This document shows positions 18,024 through 26,183 of a DNA stretch of 64,000 nucleotides, piece after piece. Each line of letters begins with the position of its first letter. Within the stretch, counting starts at the first letter, position 1. The notes below the pieces were generated by a model, which did not search any database, was not told the origin of the DNA, and was given only the letters and a program-made list of their open reading frames with translations. The position numbers and the translations under genes are program-made. Source of the stretch: an uncultured Pseudomonadales bacterium (GTDB lineage: Bacteria; Pseudomonadota; Gammaproteobacteria; Pseudomonadales; Pseudohongiellaceae); contig CALSUH010000013.1 of the NCBI GenBank assembly GCA_943789485.1, positions 172,134 to 236,133 of the forward strand. Direction: 5' to 3'.

Positions 18024-18173
18024 TCACTTTTCTTTGAGTGTTTGATATTGCCTGCGCTTAAGAATCTTCTCAATGGCCGCCGGGTTTTCCACACCGGCGA
18101 TCTTCTTGACTGGGCCTTGGCAATTTTTACAGACTTCGATATCGATGTAGAGCTCACGTTTCAACCTTTGCAT
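18024..18173 (-). pseudogene. C-terminal fragment of an IS91-type transposase
   Basis: A 49-codon frame beginning MQRLKRELYIDIEVC and containing CKNC..PVKKIAGVENPAAIEKIL. This resembles the C-terminal end of IS91-family (Y2) transposases, whose consensus reads roughly AQRLKRVF.IDIE.C..CGG.VK.IA.IEDP.VI..IL. Everything upstream of QRLKR is missing and a stop codon precedes the ATG, so it is a dead remnant. It sits directly beside the repeat B/A junction, suggesting a role of a rolling-circle element in the rearrangement. Assignment is from memory of the motif. Confidence 0.65.
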
Positions 18174-18189
18174 TCAGGTCAACGATGCA

Positions 18190-18232
18190 TGTCGCTCTAC
18201 TTGCTATATACGCATCCAAACTGTCATGAAAC
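18190..18232 (+). repeat. Repeat B, copy 1
   Basis: 43 nt starting TGTCGCTCTACTTGC and ending GTCATGAAAC; one mismatch (G/T) to 22302-22344. It abuts repeat A copy 2 without a gap. Confidence 0.93.
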
Positions 18233-18324
18233 TAAGCTGAGTCATGAGTCTAGCTTCCCTAACTGGCTTGAAGGAAACGAGTTTAAAAGCATTCGCGATG
18301 CCACAAGCTCGTCACGCCCCTAAG
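18233..18324 (+). repeat. Repeat A, copy 2 (orphan 3' end of peptidase gene)
   Basis: Exact 92-nt copy of 13184-13275, here without the rest of the peptidase gene, joined directly to repeat B copy 1. Joining shows a shared AAG at the breakpoint of the two source sequences. Confidence 0.97.
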
Positions 18325-18473
18325 TTGATTTCACCACAGCCTGCGCCATTCAGCTTTTTAAACTAGTGCGGGCACCTCTAGATTAAGGGACTTTGTGAAG
18401 CGTCACAACTAGCCTTCTAAATTCCGTGAACCCAACTTGCCAATTACCAGCACAATTTGTAGCATGCGCCGCT

Positions 18474-19556
18474 ATGGATACGTTAAAAAACCACCAGATT
18501 GAGTCTGCTGAGATCGTAGTTCCCTGCGAAAATTTAGCGGAAAATCTAGCTTTCCTTGCCGAGACTCTGGAATTTCGCCTGCTCACTGTTTATCCAGCTG
18601 ATGCGCCAAGAGTTGCAGTTCTCAGCGGTTACGGCTGCCGCATTCGGCTTGAAGAACAAGCCGGCGCCGCGCCTGTTTCGCTGCATCTGCTGTGCAAAGA
18701 AACTGATATTGCCTCCCTGAGTGCAAAGAAAATTGTGCCGCCTAATGGTATACGATTAGAATTCGAAGCCACAGATGCCTCGCCTTATGTCCCAGATTTA
18801 CTACCTTCGCTTACTGTGCGAAAAGCTGACCAATCCAATTGGGGAGTTGGCCGTGCAGGCATGCAATACCGTGATTTGATTCCCGATCGCTGGGGTGGTG
18901 CCTACATAGCCTCACATATTCGCATTCCCCAGGGCGGTCCTGTTGCTGACTATGTTCACTTTCATGACATTATTTTTCAGTTGATCTATTGCTATAAGGG
19001 TTGGGTGCGCGTTGTCTATGAAGATCAAGGACCTGCGTTTGTGATGCATGCCGGTGACTGTGTATTGCAGCCGCCACACATTCGTCATCAGGTACTGGAG
19101 TGTTCAGATGAATTCGAAGTGATCGAGGTAGGCTGCCCCGCCGAACATGCAACACAGGTTGATCACGAAATGACATTGCCTACGCAGCAGCATAAAGCCC
19201 ATCGAAAATTCAGTGGTCAAGACTTTTGCTTTCATCAATCCGCCAGTGCCCATTGGTCTGCCTGGAGCTCTACCGGCTTCGAGAGGCGCGATACCGGTAT
19301 AGCTAGAGCAACAAGCAACAGAGCATCTGTAAGCGTTGTTCGGCCTGAACCAGGGACACATTCGGCTCAATGCTCTCACAGTGCCGAGCTACTATTTCTA
19401 TTTATCTTGCAGGGATCGATGACCCTGGAATGCCCCAACAATGAATTCTCGCCATTACTTGCTGGAGATGCCTGCACAATTCCTCCAGGAACAGATTACC
19501 AGCTCTCAATCTGCTCACCTGATCTAGAGTTCTTGGAAGTCACATCATCTGGATAA
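18474..19556 (+). CDS. VOC-domain plus double-cupin fusion protein
   Basis: About 360 aa from ATG 18474 (an upstream GTG at 18426 would add 16 residues without a signal). The N-terminal 100 residues (IESAEIVVPCENLAENLAFLAETLEFRLL) look like a half-VOC/glyoxalase fold. Two cupin domains follow: one with VHFHDIIFQLIYCYKGWVRVVYEDQG and PPHIRHQVLE, another with ELLFLFILQGSMTLE and AGDACTIPPGTDYQL. Cytoplasmic, probably an enzyme on a small polar substrate or a binding protein. It converges with the NSS transporter gene, 10 nt away. I do not recognise a named family for the whole architecture. Confidence 0.75.
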   Translation: MDTLKNHQIESAEIVVPCENLAENLAFLAETLEFRLLTVYPADAPRVAVLSGYGCRIRLEEQAGAAPVSLHLLCKETDIASLSAKKIVPPNGIRLEFEATDASPYVPDLLPSLTVRKADQSNWGVGRAGMQYRDLIPDRWGGAYIASHIRIPQGGPVADYVHFHDIIFQLIYCYKGWVRVVYEDQGPAFVMHAGDCVLQPPHIRHQVLECSDEFEVIEVGCPAEHATQVDHEMTLPTQQHKAHRKFSGQDFCFHQSASAHWSAWSSTGFERRDTGIARATSNRASVSVVRPEPGTHSAQCSHSAELLFLFILQGSMTLECPNNEFSPLLAGDACTIPPGTDYQLSICSPDLEFLEVTSSG

Positions 19557-19566
19557 AGCTTAACTA

Positions 19567-20952
19567 CTAGAAGCTCTCCGAAAACCCAGTTAGTAAATCC
19601 ACTAGCACAATTGTTATAGCGATGGGTGCAACATAGCGATTTGCAAATCGCCAAAATATTCGCCAGAGTTCACTACTGCTTGAAAATTCCTGATCAGCCG
19701 TCGACCGGTTCAGCATCCAGCCAACAAATACGGCGATGAGCAATGCATTGATCGGTAAAAATACATTCGCCACGGCGAAGTCTAATGTATCGAATACTGT
19801 TCCCTCAATACCGAAAAAACCGAGAGGACTATAGTCAGCGAGAATATTGAAAGAGAATACCGAGCCCATCCCAAGCAACCAAACGCCGACGCCGGCGCAG
19901 CGTGCCAGCAACTTACGCTGGCCCGGCCATCTTTCCTCTAGCCAGGCAACCGATGGTTCAAGCATTCCAATCGCGGTTGTGTAGGCAGAGAAAAACAGCA
20001 GCAGGAAAAACACTACGCCGATAAAGTGGCCACCAGGCATGTTGCCAAAAGCGATAGGCAGTGTCTGGAATACTAAACCTGGGCCACTGCCTGGGTCGAG
20101 CTGATTTGCGAATACGATTGGGAAAATGGCCAAACCTGCGAGCATAGCCGCCAAAGTGTCGCCTATGCAGATGATGGCCGCGGACTTTGGAATCGAATAA
20201 TCGCTGGGCATATAAGCGGCGAAGGTGATCAACAGCCCGACACCGACAGCGAGCGAAAACAACGCTTGGCCTAAGGCAATTAGGACAGAGCCGTAGGTGA
20301 GTTCGCTGAAATCCGGTTTAAACATAAATTCGAGTGCGGCAACAAAACCTGTACTAAACATTCCGTAAACAACCAAAATGAGAATGACTCCGAACAAGGC
20401 TGGCATCATGATTTTTGCCATACGTTCTATGCCGCTATTGAGCCCTTTCGCGATTACCCATACCGTCATTGCCACAAAGGCAGCGTGCAGCAGTACCTGG
20501 ACGAAGGCTTGTTCCATACGTTGATTAAATACCGTCTGAGATTTACCGGCATCAAAGCCCTCAAACGCATTACGTACTGCAAGCCCTAGATAATCGAGGG
20601 CCCAAGCAGCGATTACGGCGTAGTAACTCAGAGCTACAAAGGGAACGATTAGGCTAAGCCAGCCGATTACGCGCCACCATGGCGACGCGTTCTCGGACTG
20701 TATGAGACTGGCTATGGAATGAACGGCGCTGCCACGGCCTCGGCGCCCTAGCAACATTTCACCGGCGATTATTGGGAGTCCAAGCGCAAAGACAAAACCA
20801 AGATAGACCAGAACAAATCCGCCACCACCATTTTCGCCGGCGATGTACGGAAAACGCCACAAATTTCCGAGACCAATAGCCCCACCAACTGTGGCCAGGA
20901 GAAATGCCGATCGGCTCGACCATGTCGCGGAAGGGTTCGGATTAGGTTCCAT
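19567..20952 (-). CDS. Sodium-dependent NSS/SNF-family transporter
   Basis: 461-aa inner membrane symporter for amino acids or related amines driven by sodium. The N-terminus WSSRSAFLLATVGGAIGLGNLWRFPYIAGENGGGGF carries the sodium and substrate site of the LeuT fold, followed by about 11-12 helices. The upstream GTG frame would overlap the previous gene by 22 nt; ATG 20952 is preferred. It lies immediately after the VOC-fusion gene on the same strand. Substrate not predictable. Confidence 0.9.
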   Translation of the reverse strand: MEPNPNPSATWSSRSAFLLATVGGAIGLGNLWRFPYIAGENGGGGFVLVYLGFVFALGLPIIAGEMLLGRRGRGSAVHSIASLIQSENASPWWRVIGWLSLIVPFVALSYYAVIAAWALDYLGLAVRNAFEGFDAGKSQTVFNQRMEQAFVQVLLHAAFVAMTVWVIAKGLNSGIERMAKIMMPALFGVILILVVYGMFSTGFVAALEFMFKPDFSELTYGSVLIALGQALFSLAVGVGLLITFAAYMPSDYSIPKSAAIICIGDTLAAMLAGLAIFPIVFANQLDPGSGPGLVFQTLPIAFGNMPGGHFIGVVFFLLLFFSAYTTAIGMLEPSVAWLEERWPGQRKLLARCAGVGVWLLGMGSVFSFNILADYSPLGFFGIEGTVFDTLDFAVANVFLPINALLIAVFVGWMLNRSTADQEFSSSSELWRIFWRFANRYVAPIAITIVLVDLLTGFSESF

Positions 20953-20954
20953 AA

Positions 20955-22181
20955 CTACTGTTGAGTGTCCAACCACTGAAAAAACTCAACGGTATAGCCA
21001 CCTGGATCTTCTAGTATGAAACTGCGTATGCCGCCGCCGTCGCCTATGTCTTTGAGAAAACTAACACCACTTCGGTCCTTCACTCGGTCATGCCAAGCAT
21101 CCACCTCCCTAGTAACAAGGCTGACCATAACTGCATTAGTCGATTGCGGTGTGTGCCATGCGCCCTCACTGTCTGCCACGACACCAACTGAGCTTGAAGG
21201 GCCGGTCTTGAAAAATTTAATCCACGGTAAATCAAACTCCAATTCCAATCCCAAAGTAGTGGCATAAAATTGAATTGCAGCATCGAAGTCATCGTAGTAC
21301 AACATAGTAACTTGCGAATCGAGTGACGGTATCGCCGTTGACGCTGCACACTCTGAGTTTTCTGCAGCGTCGGCAAAGACGGAAATTTCTAACTTAGTCG
21401 TCGCAGCACGGGTGGTGAAAGCCGGCACATTGTCGAACTCAGTGGTATCGTCAAGAATCGCGTGTTCCACACTCAAGGTGTAGGTCTGTCCAGCTTGCAA
21501 GAGATCGCCATCAATTGTGAATGATCTTGCGGCGAAGTTTAGATAAGGTGTTTGCTCAAAAGGTCTTCCACTATGTGCAATTCGATTCTCGTCAGCGTCG
21601 GTGAGAATGACAAAAATAAGATCATCGAGTATGCCATTGGGATCGGCGCGCCCTCCTTCGAATGTGTCCCAATCAACGACAGCGTTGACGCTAGGAAGTA
21701 ACTCTGTGCAATGCGACTTGCCTGCTTGGGTGACAGATATTTTGGGCGGGACGGGCAAGCCTCGATTATCGAATTCAAGGATAACGTCCTCGACATTGCC
21801 ACTGGGGGTATCAAATGACACCAAGAATTTTCCGTCAGGATAGCGCGCCTGTAAATCGGTCAATTCGGTGAACCTATCTTCTCCAGCTAACAGTAAGATA
21901 TTGTCGCGACTGCCGTCTTGCGCTTCACGCATGTCTTCAAATTCTAGCCGTTCGCCTGTAGGCAGAATTAGACTCGCATTCTCAGCGTTTCCCTGCGCTT
22001 TCATGAAGACTTCTGAGAAAAACGAATAATCGATGGGTAACCGTTCTCCTGTGGATTGCTGAGAAAAGTTGGCGTGTTTGCCGATAACGAAAAAAGTGAC
22101 GTCTTCGTTCTGAGCATTAGCAGCCGAGGCGACGACCGAAATTAGAAATATTATGCAGCTTGGTATGGTAATTTTTTTCAT
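20955..22181 (-). CDS. Secreted protein with unknown N-terminal domain and C-terminal VOC domain
   Basis: 408 aa with signal peptide 1-23 (ending ANAQ). Residues about 25-275 match, along their length, the lipoprotein encoded divergently at 22355-23260: shared patterns include GERLP/GELQL..FF.EVF, FNTPNGN/FDTPSGN, LTQGG/VTQAG, W..FE.G.ADP..I.DD.I and a SVEHA/EVEHS block. Residues 287-408 form a VOC (glyoxalase) module: YYDDFDAAIQFYATTLGLELEF ... FILEDPGGYTVEFFQWL. The N-terminal domain is not recognised; its disulfide-capable cysteines and export suggest a periplasmic binding role. It precedes the NSS transporter gene by 2 nt and is likely co-transcribed. Confidence 0.75.
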   Translation of the reverse strand: MKKITIPSCIIFLISVVASAANAQNEDVTFFVIGKHANFSQQSTGERLPIDYSFFSEVFMKAQGNAENASLILPTGERLEFEDMREAQDGSRDNILLLAGEDRFTELTDLQARYPDGKFLVSFDTPSGNVEDVILEFDNRGLPVPPKISVTQAGKSHCTELLPSVNAVVDWDTFEGGRADPNGILDDLIFVILTDADENRIAHSGRPFEQTPYLNFAARSFTIDGDLLQAGQTYTLSVEHAILDDTTEFDNVPAFTTRAATTKLEISVFADAAENSECAASTAIPSLDSQVTMLYYDDFDAAIQFYATTLGLELEFDLPWIKFFKTGPSSSVGVVADSEGAWHTPQSTNAVMVSLVTREVDAWHDRVKDRSGVSFLKDIGDGGGIRSFILEDPGGYTVEFFQWLDTQQ

Positions 22182-22301
22182 CTGAATCCCCTCACGAACT
22201 GATAGTATCCTGAAATAGTGAATATGTAGTCGTATTGCCGCAAATAATCGTAATTGTTGGGATTCAATGAACGCTGATTAGCTAAACCACTAAGCAATCA
22301 G

Positions 22302-22344
22302 TGTCGCTCTACTTGCTATATACTCATCCAAACTGTCATGAAAC
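22302..22344 (+). repeat. Repeat B, copy 2
   Basis: 43 nt, one mismatch to 18190-18232. It ends one base before the AAGGG ribosome binding site of the lipoprotein gene, so this is probably the original position of B, as part of that gene's leader. Confidence 0.93.
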
Positions 22345-22354
22345 AAGGGCTTAC

Positions 22355-23260
22355 ATGATTAAATGCGTCGCAATTTTCCTTGTTTCAATTAGTACACTTT
22401 CGGCATGCTCTGAAGGTGAGAATCCGCCCAGCGCCCCTGCTGACTTCGCGGATTATGTAACCATCGGAAAGTCCGTAAACACGAGACAAGAACGCTCTGG
22501 TGAACTACAACTTCTTAACACGGTATTTTTTGCCGAAGTTTTTCAGACCAAAGAAGCGGTAGATGCAGGCGGCATGATTACCAACACCACTCTGACTGGC
22601 GCTGGTAATGCTCAAGACGGTCTATCTCTTTCTGATGAAATGACTCCGTATTTAACAGGTGCCCGAACCTCAACCATCGAAGAATTGGATCGAATATTTC
22701 CAGATAGCACTTATTATTTTAATTTTAATACACCCAATGGAAATATTCGACAGCTTCCAGCACGATTTACTCGCAACGCTGGTGAAAGCCTAAACCCCGG
22801 CCCTATTACATTGTCATTAACTCAAGGCGGGATAATCGCCAATCCAAATGCAGTAGATCCGAATCAAGATCTCGTCGTTTCATGGAGCTCATTTGAAAAG
22901 GGCGCGGCCGATCCTGACAATATTATTGATGACATGATCTATGCCATGTTTGGAAATTGTATGGGCGTAGAAACTGTCCATAGCGGCCATGCATTCGATG
23001 AAGGTGCGCTTACCTATGTTGAAAGTGATTTCACAATACCGGCAAGCGCGCTACACGCTGGACAATCTTCTATGCTTGAGGTGGAGCATTCCAATATGGA
23101 AACAGATGTCGTTAAGGGTATAGAAATCATTGTGACCTACGCCGCATCTACCTTCCTTGATATCCAAATTACTGGTGAGAACGTGCAAAACCTTAGCTGT
23201 CCTTCTGTACCCTACGCTTTTGATGGCGGCGCCAGTGATCGCGAACGAGCGCCAGAGTAG
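22355..23260 (+). CDS. Lipoprotein paralogous to the N-terminal domain of the VOC fusion
   Basis: 301 aa from ATG 22355, which follows AAGGG; the open frame runs further upstream through repeat B but is not needed. The N-terminus MIKCVAIFLVSISTLSAC has a lipobox (LSAC, Cys18). The body resembles residues 25-275 of the divergent 20955-22181 product but lacks the VOC module. C-terminal pattern GIEIIVTYAASTFLDIQITG suggests beta-sandwich structure. Function unknown. The head-to-head pair probably arose by duplication. Confidence 0.75.
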   Translation: MIKCVAIFLVSISTLSACSEGENPPSAPADFADYVTIGKSVNTRQERSGELQLLNTVFFAEVFQTKEAVDAGGMITNTTLTGAGNAQDGLSLSDEMTPYLTGARTSTIEELDRIFPDSTYYFNFNTPNGNIRQLPARFTRNAGESLNPGPITLSLTQGGIIANPNAVDPNQDLVVSWSSFEKGAADPDNIIDDMIYAMFGNCMGVETVHSGHAFDEGALTYVESDFTIPASALHAGQSSMLEVEHSNMETDVVKGIEIIVTYAASTFLDIQITGENVQNLSCPSVPYAFDGGASDRERAPE

Positions 23261-23331
23261 CTTTGCCATTCTAAAAGAAGAGCCTCTATCCTCGTATTAG
23301 TCTGTTGGGAAACAATAGACCGTGCCAGCGA

Positions 23332-24597
23332 TTAACTTAGCAAGCCTGCGATGGCTCCAGTCATACACGTAGCGAGTGTACCCGAGATCAACGATTTCGG
23401 AGCGAGCTCTACTATTTCTGTTGCCCGCTGCGGGCACATGCCACTCAGCCCCGCAATCATGATGCCCAAGCTGCCGAAGTTGGCAAAGCCACAAAGCGCG
23501 TAAGTCATAATTACTGTCGATTTTGGGGACAGACTGCCAGCTGGTAATTCCGCCAACGCCAGAAATGCTAGCAGTTCATTCAGGACAGTCTTGGTGCCCA
23601 TCAGAGAACCTGAAATCTGCGCCTCGGACCAGGGTATACCCATTAACCAAGTAAGCGGTGCAAACACATATCCAAACAGTCGTTGCAGAGTAAGCGAGGC
23701 GTCCCCAGGAAAAGGAATTAGTGAGAAAAGACTATTTAAGAGAGCCACCAAAGCAACCAGCACCAATAACATTGCACCCACACTCACCATTAGGCGCACG
23801 CCATCGTAGGTGCCCTTGGTGATCGCATCCATCAGGCTCGTATACTCGACTTTCAGCTGTATTTCCTCGCTGGTCGCCGCGCTCGATTGCGGCACCATGA
23901 TCAGCGCGATCATAATTGCAGCCGGCGCACTAATAACCGAAGCCGTGATGATATGGCCCAGCGGGTCATCCAAGGTTCCCTGTAGGATTATCGCGTAGAA
24001 CACCATGACCGAACCTGCGATGGTGGCCATGCCGCAAGACATTACAACGAAAAGTTCGCTACGCGTTAGCACGGCTATATAGGGACGAATTAGCGCGGGA
24101 GACTCAACCATGCCAATGAAAATGTTGGCGGCACTACTAAAGCCAACCGCTCCACTCACATTCAAACTCTTTCGCAGAACAACGGAGAAGCCCTTGATGA
24201 TGATTGGTAAGACGCGATAGTGCCAGAGGATTGCTGAGAGGACGGTGAACATTAGCACCAGCGGCAGAATTCGGAAGGCCAATATCATTGTAGCGCCAGG
24301 CTCGCTGATGGAAAACGGATAGTCTACATTGAGCGGGTCGCCACCAAGATAGCCAAAGATAAACAGCGTGCCGCTCTCGGTTGCATTAACTACAGCATTG
24401 ACTCCGCTATTTATTAGACCCAGCATTTGTTGCAGAAAATTGAGATTAAATACAGCGAAGGCAAAAAGGAATTGCAGACCCAAGCCTGCTACTAAAAGTC
24501 GCCATCCAGGCAGCGTGCGCTGCTCGCTAAGAACAACAGCAATTGCAACAAAGACACCAATACCAAATAGCGCTTGTAAAACTAAAAATAAATCCAT
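23332..24597 (-). CDS. CNT-family nucleoside transporter
   Basis: 421-aa concentrative nucleoside transporter (NupC-type). Typical segments: ESGTLFIFGYLGG, MESPALIRPYIAVLTRSELFVVMSCGMATIAGSVMVFYA and LMGTKTVLNELLAFLAL, then CGFANFGSLGIMIAGL near the C-terminus. It imports nucleosides with sodium or protons across the inner membrane. Downstream of the surface 5'-nucleotidase on the same strand with about 28 nt between, so both likely form one operon for using extracellular nucleotides. Confidence 0.93.
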   Translation of the reverse strand: MDLFLVLQALFGIGVFVAIAVVLSEQRTLPGWRLLVAGLGLQFLFAFAVFNLNFLQQMLGLINSGVNAVVNATESGTLFIFGYLGGDPLNVDYPFSISEPGATMILAFRILPLVLMFTVLSAILWHYRVLPIIIKGFSVVLRKSLNVSGAVGFSSAANIFIGMVESPALIRPYIAVLTRSELFVVMSCGMATIAGSVMVFYAIILQGTLDDPLGHIITASVISAPAAIMIALIMVPQSSAATSEEIQLKVEYTSLMDAITKGTYDGVRLMVSVGAMLLVLVALVALLNSLFSLIPFPGDASLTLQRLFGYVFAPLTWLMGIPWSEAQISGSLMGTKTVLNELLAFLALAELPAGSLSPKSTVIMTYALCGFANFGSLGIMIAGLSGMCPQRATEIVELAPKSLISGTLATCMTGAIAGLLS

Positions 24598-24625
24598 GGA
24601 CGATTAGACTCTTTTATTCTCCGCC

Positions 24626-26083
24626 CTAAGGCAGTGTAAGGGGCTTGTTTGCAGAACTGTCTTGATCAAGCAGCCAATCAACCAAAGGCTGTCGATAGTG
24701 TATCTCGGTATCAAAACCAGCGGAATCGAATTTTGCAATGGCATCGTATCCCGCGCCTCCCTCATACATGAAACTGTTTATTAATACGCGGTACGTCTGG
24801 TCTGCGTCGATTAGCCGTCCCGTCTTTGCCAGCAGCCAATCATTCTCAGTGCGAATTAGACCAGTAACAAATGGGCTCTGCCCTGCCGCAAGCACCTGCA
24901 AGACTTCGGCGCCACTTAACTCCACAGCGTAGATCGTGTTTTCGAAGGGCAGCAATCCAACTATGTCGGCAAGGGTCACCTCTCCTTGCGGGAGGGGCGC
25001 ACGTAAAGCGAGTCGGTTATTTATAGCTATAGCAGCAGCGCTATCGATCTGTAACCAACTCTCGACTACAGCGCGTTGCAATCGATCATCGTTTGCCAGG
25101 TACTCTCGCGAACTGAAACCCAATAGCGCGCTCAACTCCACCTCGGTTGCTGCGCGCCATTTCGCAACAAGCCGCGCTACAGCTTCATCACTGCTGCCCG
25201 CCTCATTTTTCTCAGTCGAGAAGCTGGAATTGATCAAACTATCCCGGCCAAGATCGTATTCAAAATGCGCTCGCGCATAACTGCGAAAGTGGCCATTACT
25301 TTCAAGAAGAATGGTCTTGCCTATTCTTTCTGCGACCAGCTCATTGCAATGCCCGCCTCCCATGAGGCTAATATTCAGATCAGCCACAGCCGCAGCTAGA
25401 GGGCGTAACGCTGCCATACAGACATGAGCCACGACGAAAATGAGGTCCGAATCCTCCGCCTCCAGTTGCTCCACGGTTTCGCGCAGTACGCTCTCATAAT
25501 CTAGAAAAGAGAGATCGACAATATTAATTGGGTTTGTAGTGCTTGGCGTGTTAGTTGTAGACAGCCCGATAATTCCGATGGTCAGATCATTCACCACGGT
25601 TGTGGTAAACGCCAGAATACCTAATTCAGATGGCAGAGTTTCGCTAGCTTTCCATTGAATATTGGCCGCCAGATAAGGAAAGTTAGCCTGACGGATACGC
25701 TGTTCCAAGTTATCCAGACCGAAATCGAATTCATGATTGCCAATGGCGCTAGCGTCATAGCCCATGGTATTCATCACTTCCACCATGCCCTCGCCTTCGA
25801 ACCAAGTTGAGATGGCCGGCCCTGTCCAATGATCGCCTCCACTGAGCAAGAGAAAGGGCCCGTCTTCGCTATAGCCCTCCTTCTCACGCCACAGGCCCAG
25901 AAGATCTGCGGCTCCACGCCCGGACTCTCGCCCTTCCATCCAGCCATGCTCGTCGTTGCTATACAGCACGGTCAACTCGCGAACACCCGAACTAGCACTC
26001 GACTCTAAAGAGGAGGAACGAAGGGATGAACTGCAAGCCAGCAGCAGTGGGAGGGCGAGTAATAGCAGAAGGAATAAGCGCAT
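24626..26083 (-). CDS. 5'-nucleotidase / UDP-sugar hydrolase family lipoprotein
   Basis: 485-aa metallophosphoesterase lipoprotein (lipobox LLAC, Cys17). Metal-binding blocks YSNDEHGW, AIGNHEFDFGLDN, VAHVC and GGGHCNE, with the C-terminal 5'-nucleotidase domain (LPQGEVTLADIVGLLPFENTIYAVELSGAEVLQ). It should dephosphorylate nucleotides at the cell surface, feeding the nucleoside transporter encoded next. The usual GGHSH is GGGHCN, a mild deviation in one metal block. Start ATG. Confidence 0.9.
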   Translation of the reverse strand: MRLFLLLLLALPLLLACSSSLRSSSLESSASSGVRELTVLYSNDEHGWMEGRESGRGAADLLGLWREKEGYSEDGPFLLLSGGDHWTGPAISTWFEGEGMVEVMNTMGYDASAIGNHEFDFGLDNLEQRIRQANFPYLAANIQWKASETLPSELGILAFTTTVVNDLTIGIIGLSTTNTPSTTNPINIVDLSFLDYESVLRETVEQLEAEDSDLIFVVAHVCMAALRPLAAAVADLNISLMGGGHCNELVAERIGKTILLESNGHFRSYARAHFEYDLGRDSLINSSFSTEKNEAGSSDEAVARLVAKWRAATEVELSALLGFSSREYLANDDRLQRAVVESWLQIDSAAAIAINNRLALRAPLPQGEVTLADIVGLLPFENTIYAVELSGAEVLQVLAAGQSPFVTGLIRTENDWLLAKTGRLIDADQTYRVLINSFMYEGGAGYDAIAKFDSAGFDTEIHYRQPLVDWLLDQDSSANKPLTLP

Positions 26084-26183
26084 TGAGCCGAGTCTATCAC
26101 AGGAATTTCGATGATTACCTTCCGAAATACCCGGGGTTACTTATTGCGAGAAGTGGTTAATTCGCTTACCGTATTTGCTTCTA

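Larger units (their letters stand above)
17818..18473. other. Scarred intergenic region with transposase scrap and repeat junction
   Basis: 656 nt between the divergent FAD oxidoreductase and VOC-cupin genes. It holds the transposase fragment (18024-18173), repeat B copy 1 and repeat A copy 2 joined end to end. The apparent 93-codon plus-strand frame across 18042-18323 is only a chimera of these pieces. No intact gene was seen. Confidence 0.8.

Noticed and set aside
17891..18157. Minus-strand 88-codon frame overlapping the transposase fragment
   Set aside because: Another frame over the same bases matches a transposase C-terminus; this one has no recognisable pattern.
18042..18323. Plus-strand 93-codon frame
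   Set aside because: It is a chimera of antisense transposase remnant, repeat B and repeat A; no coherent protein.
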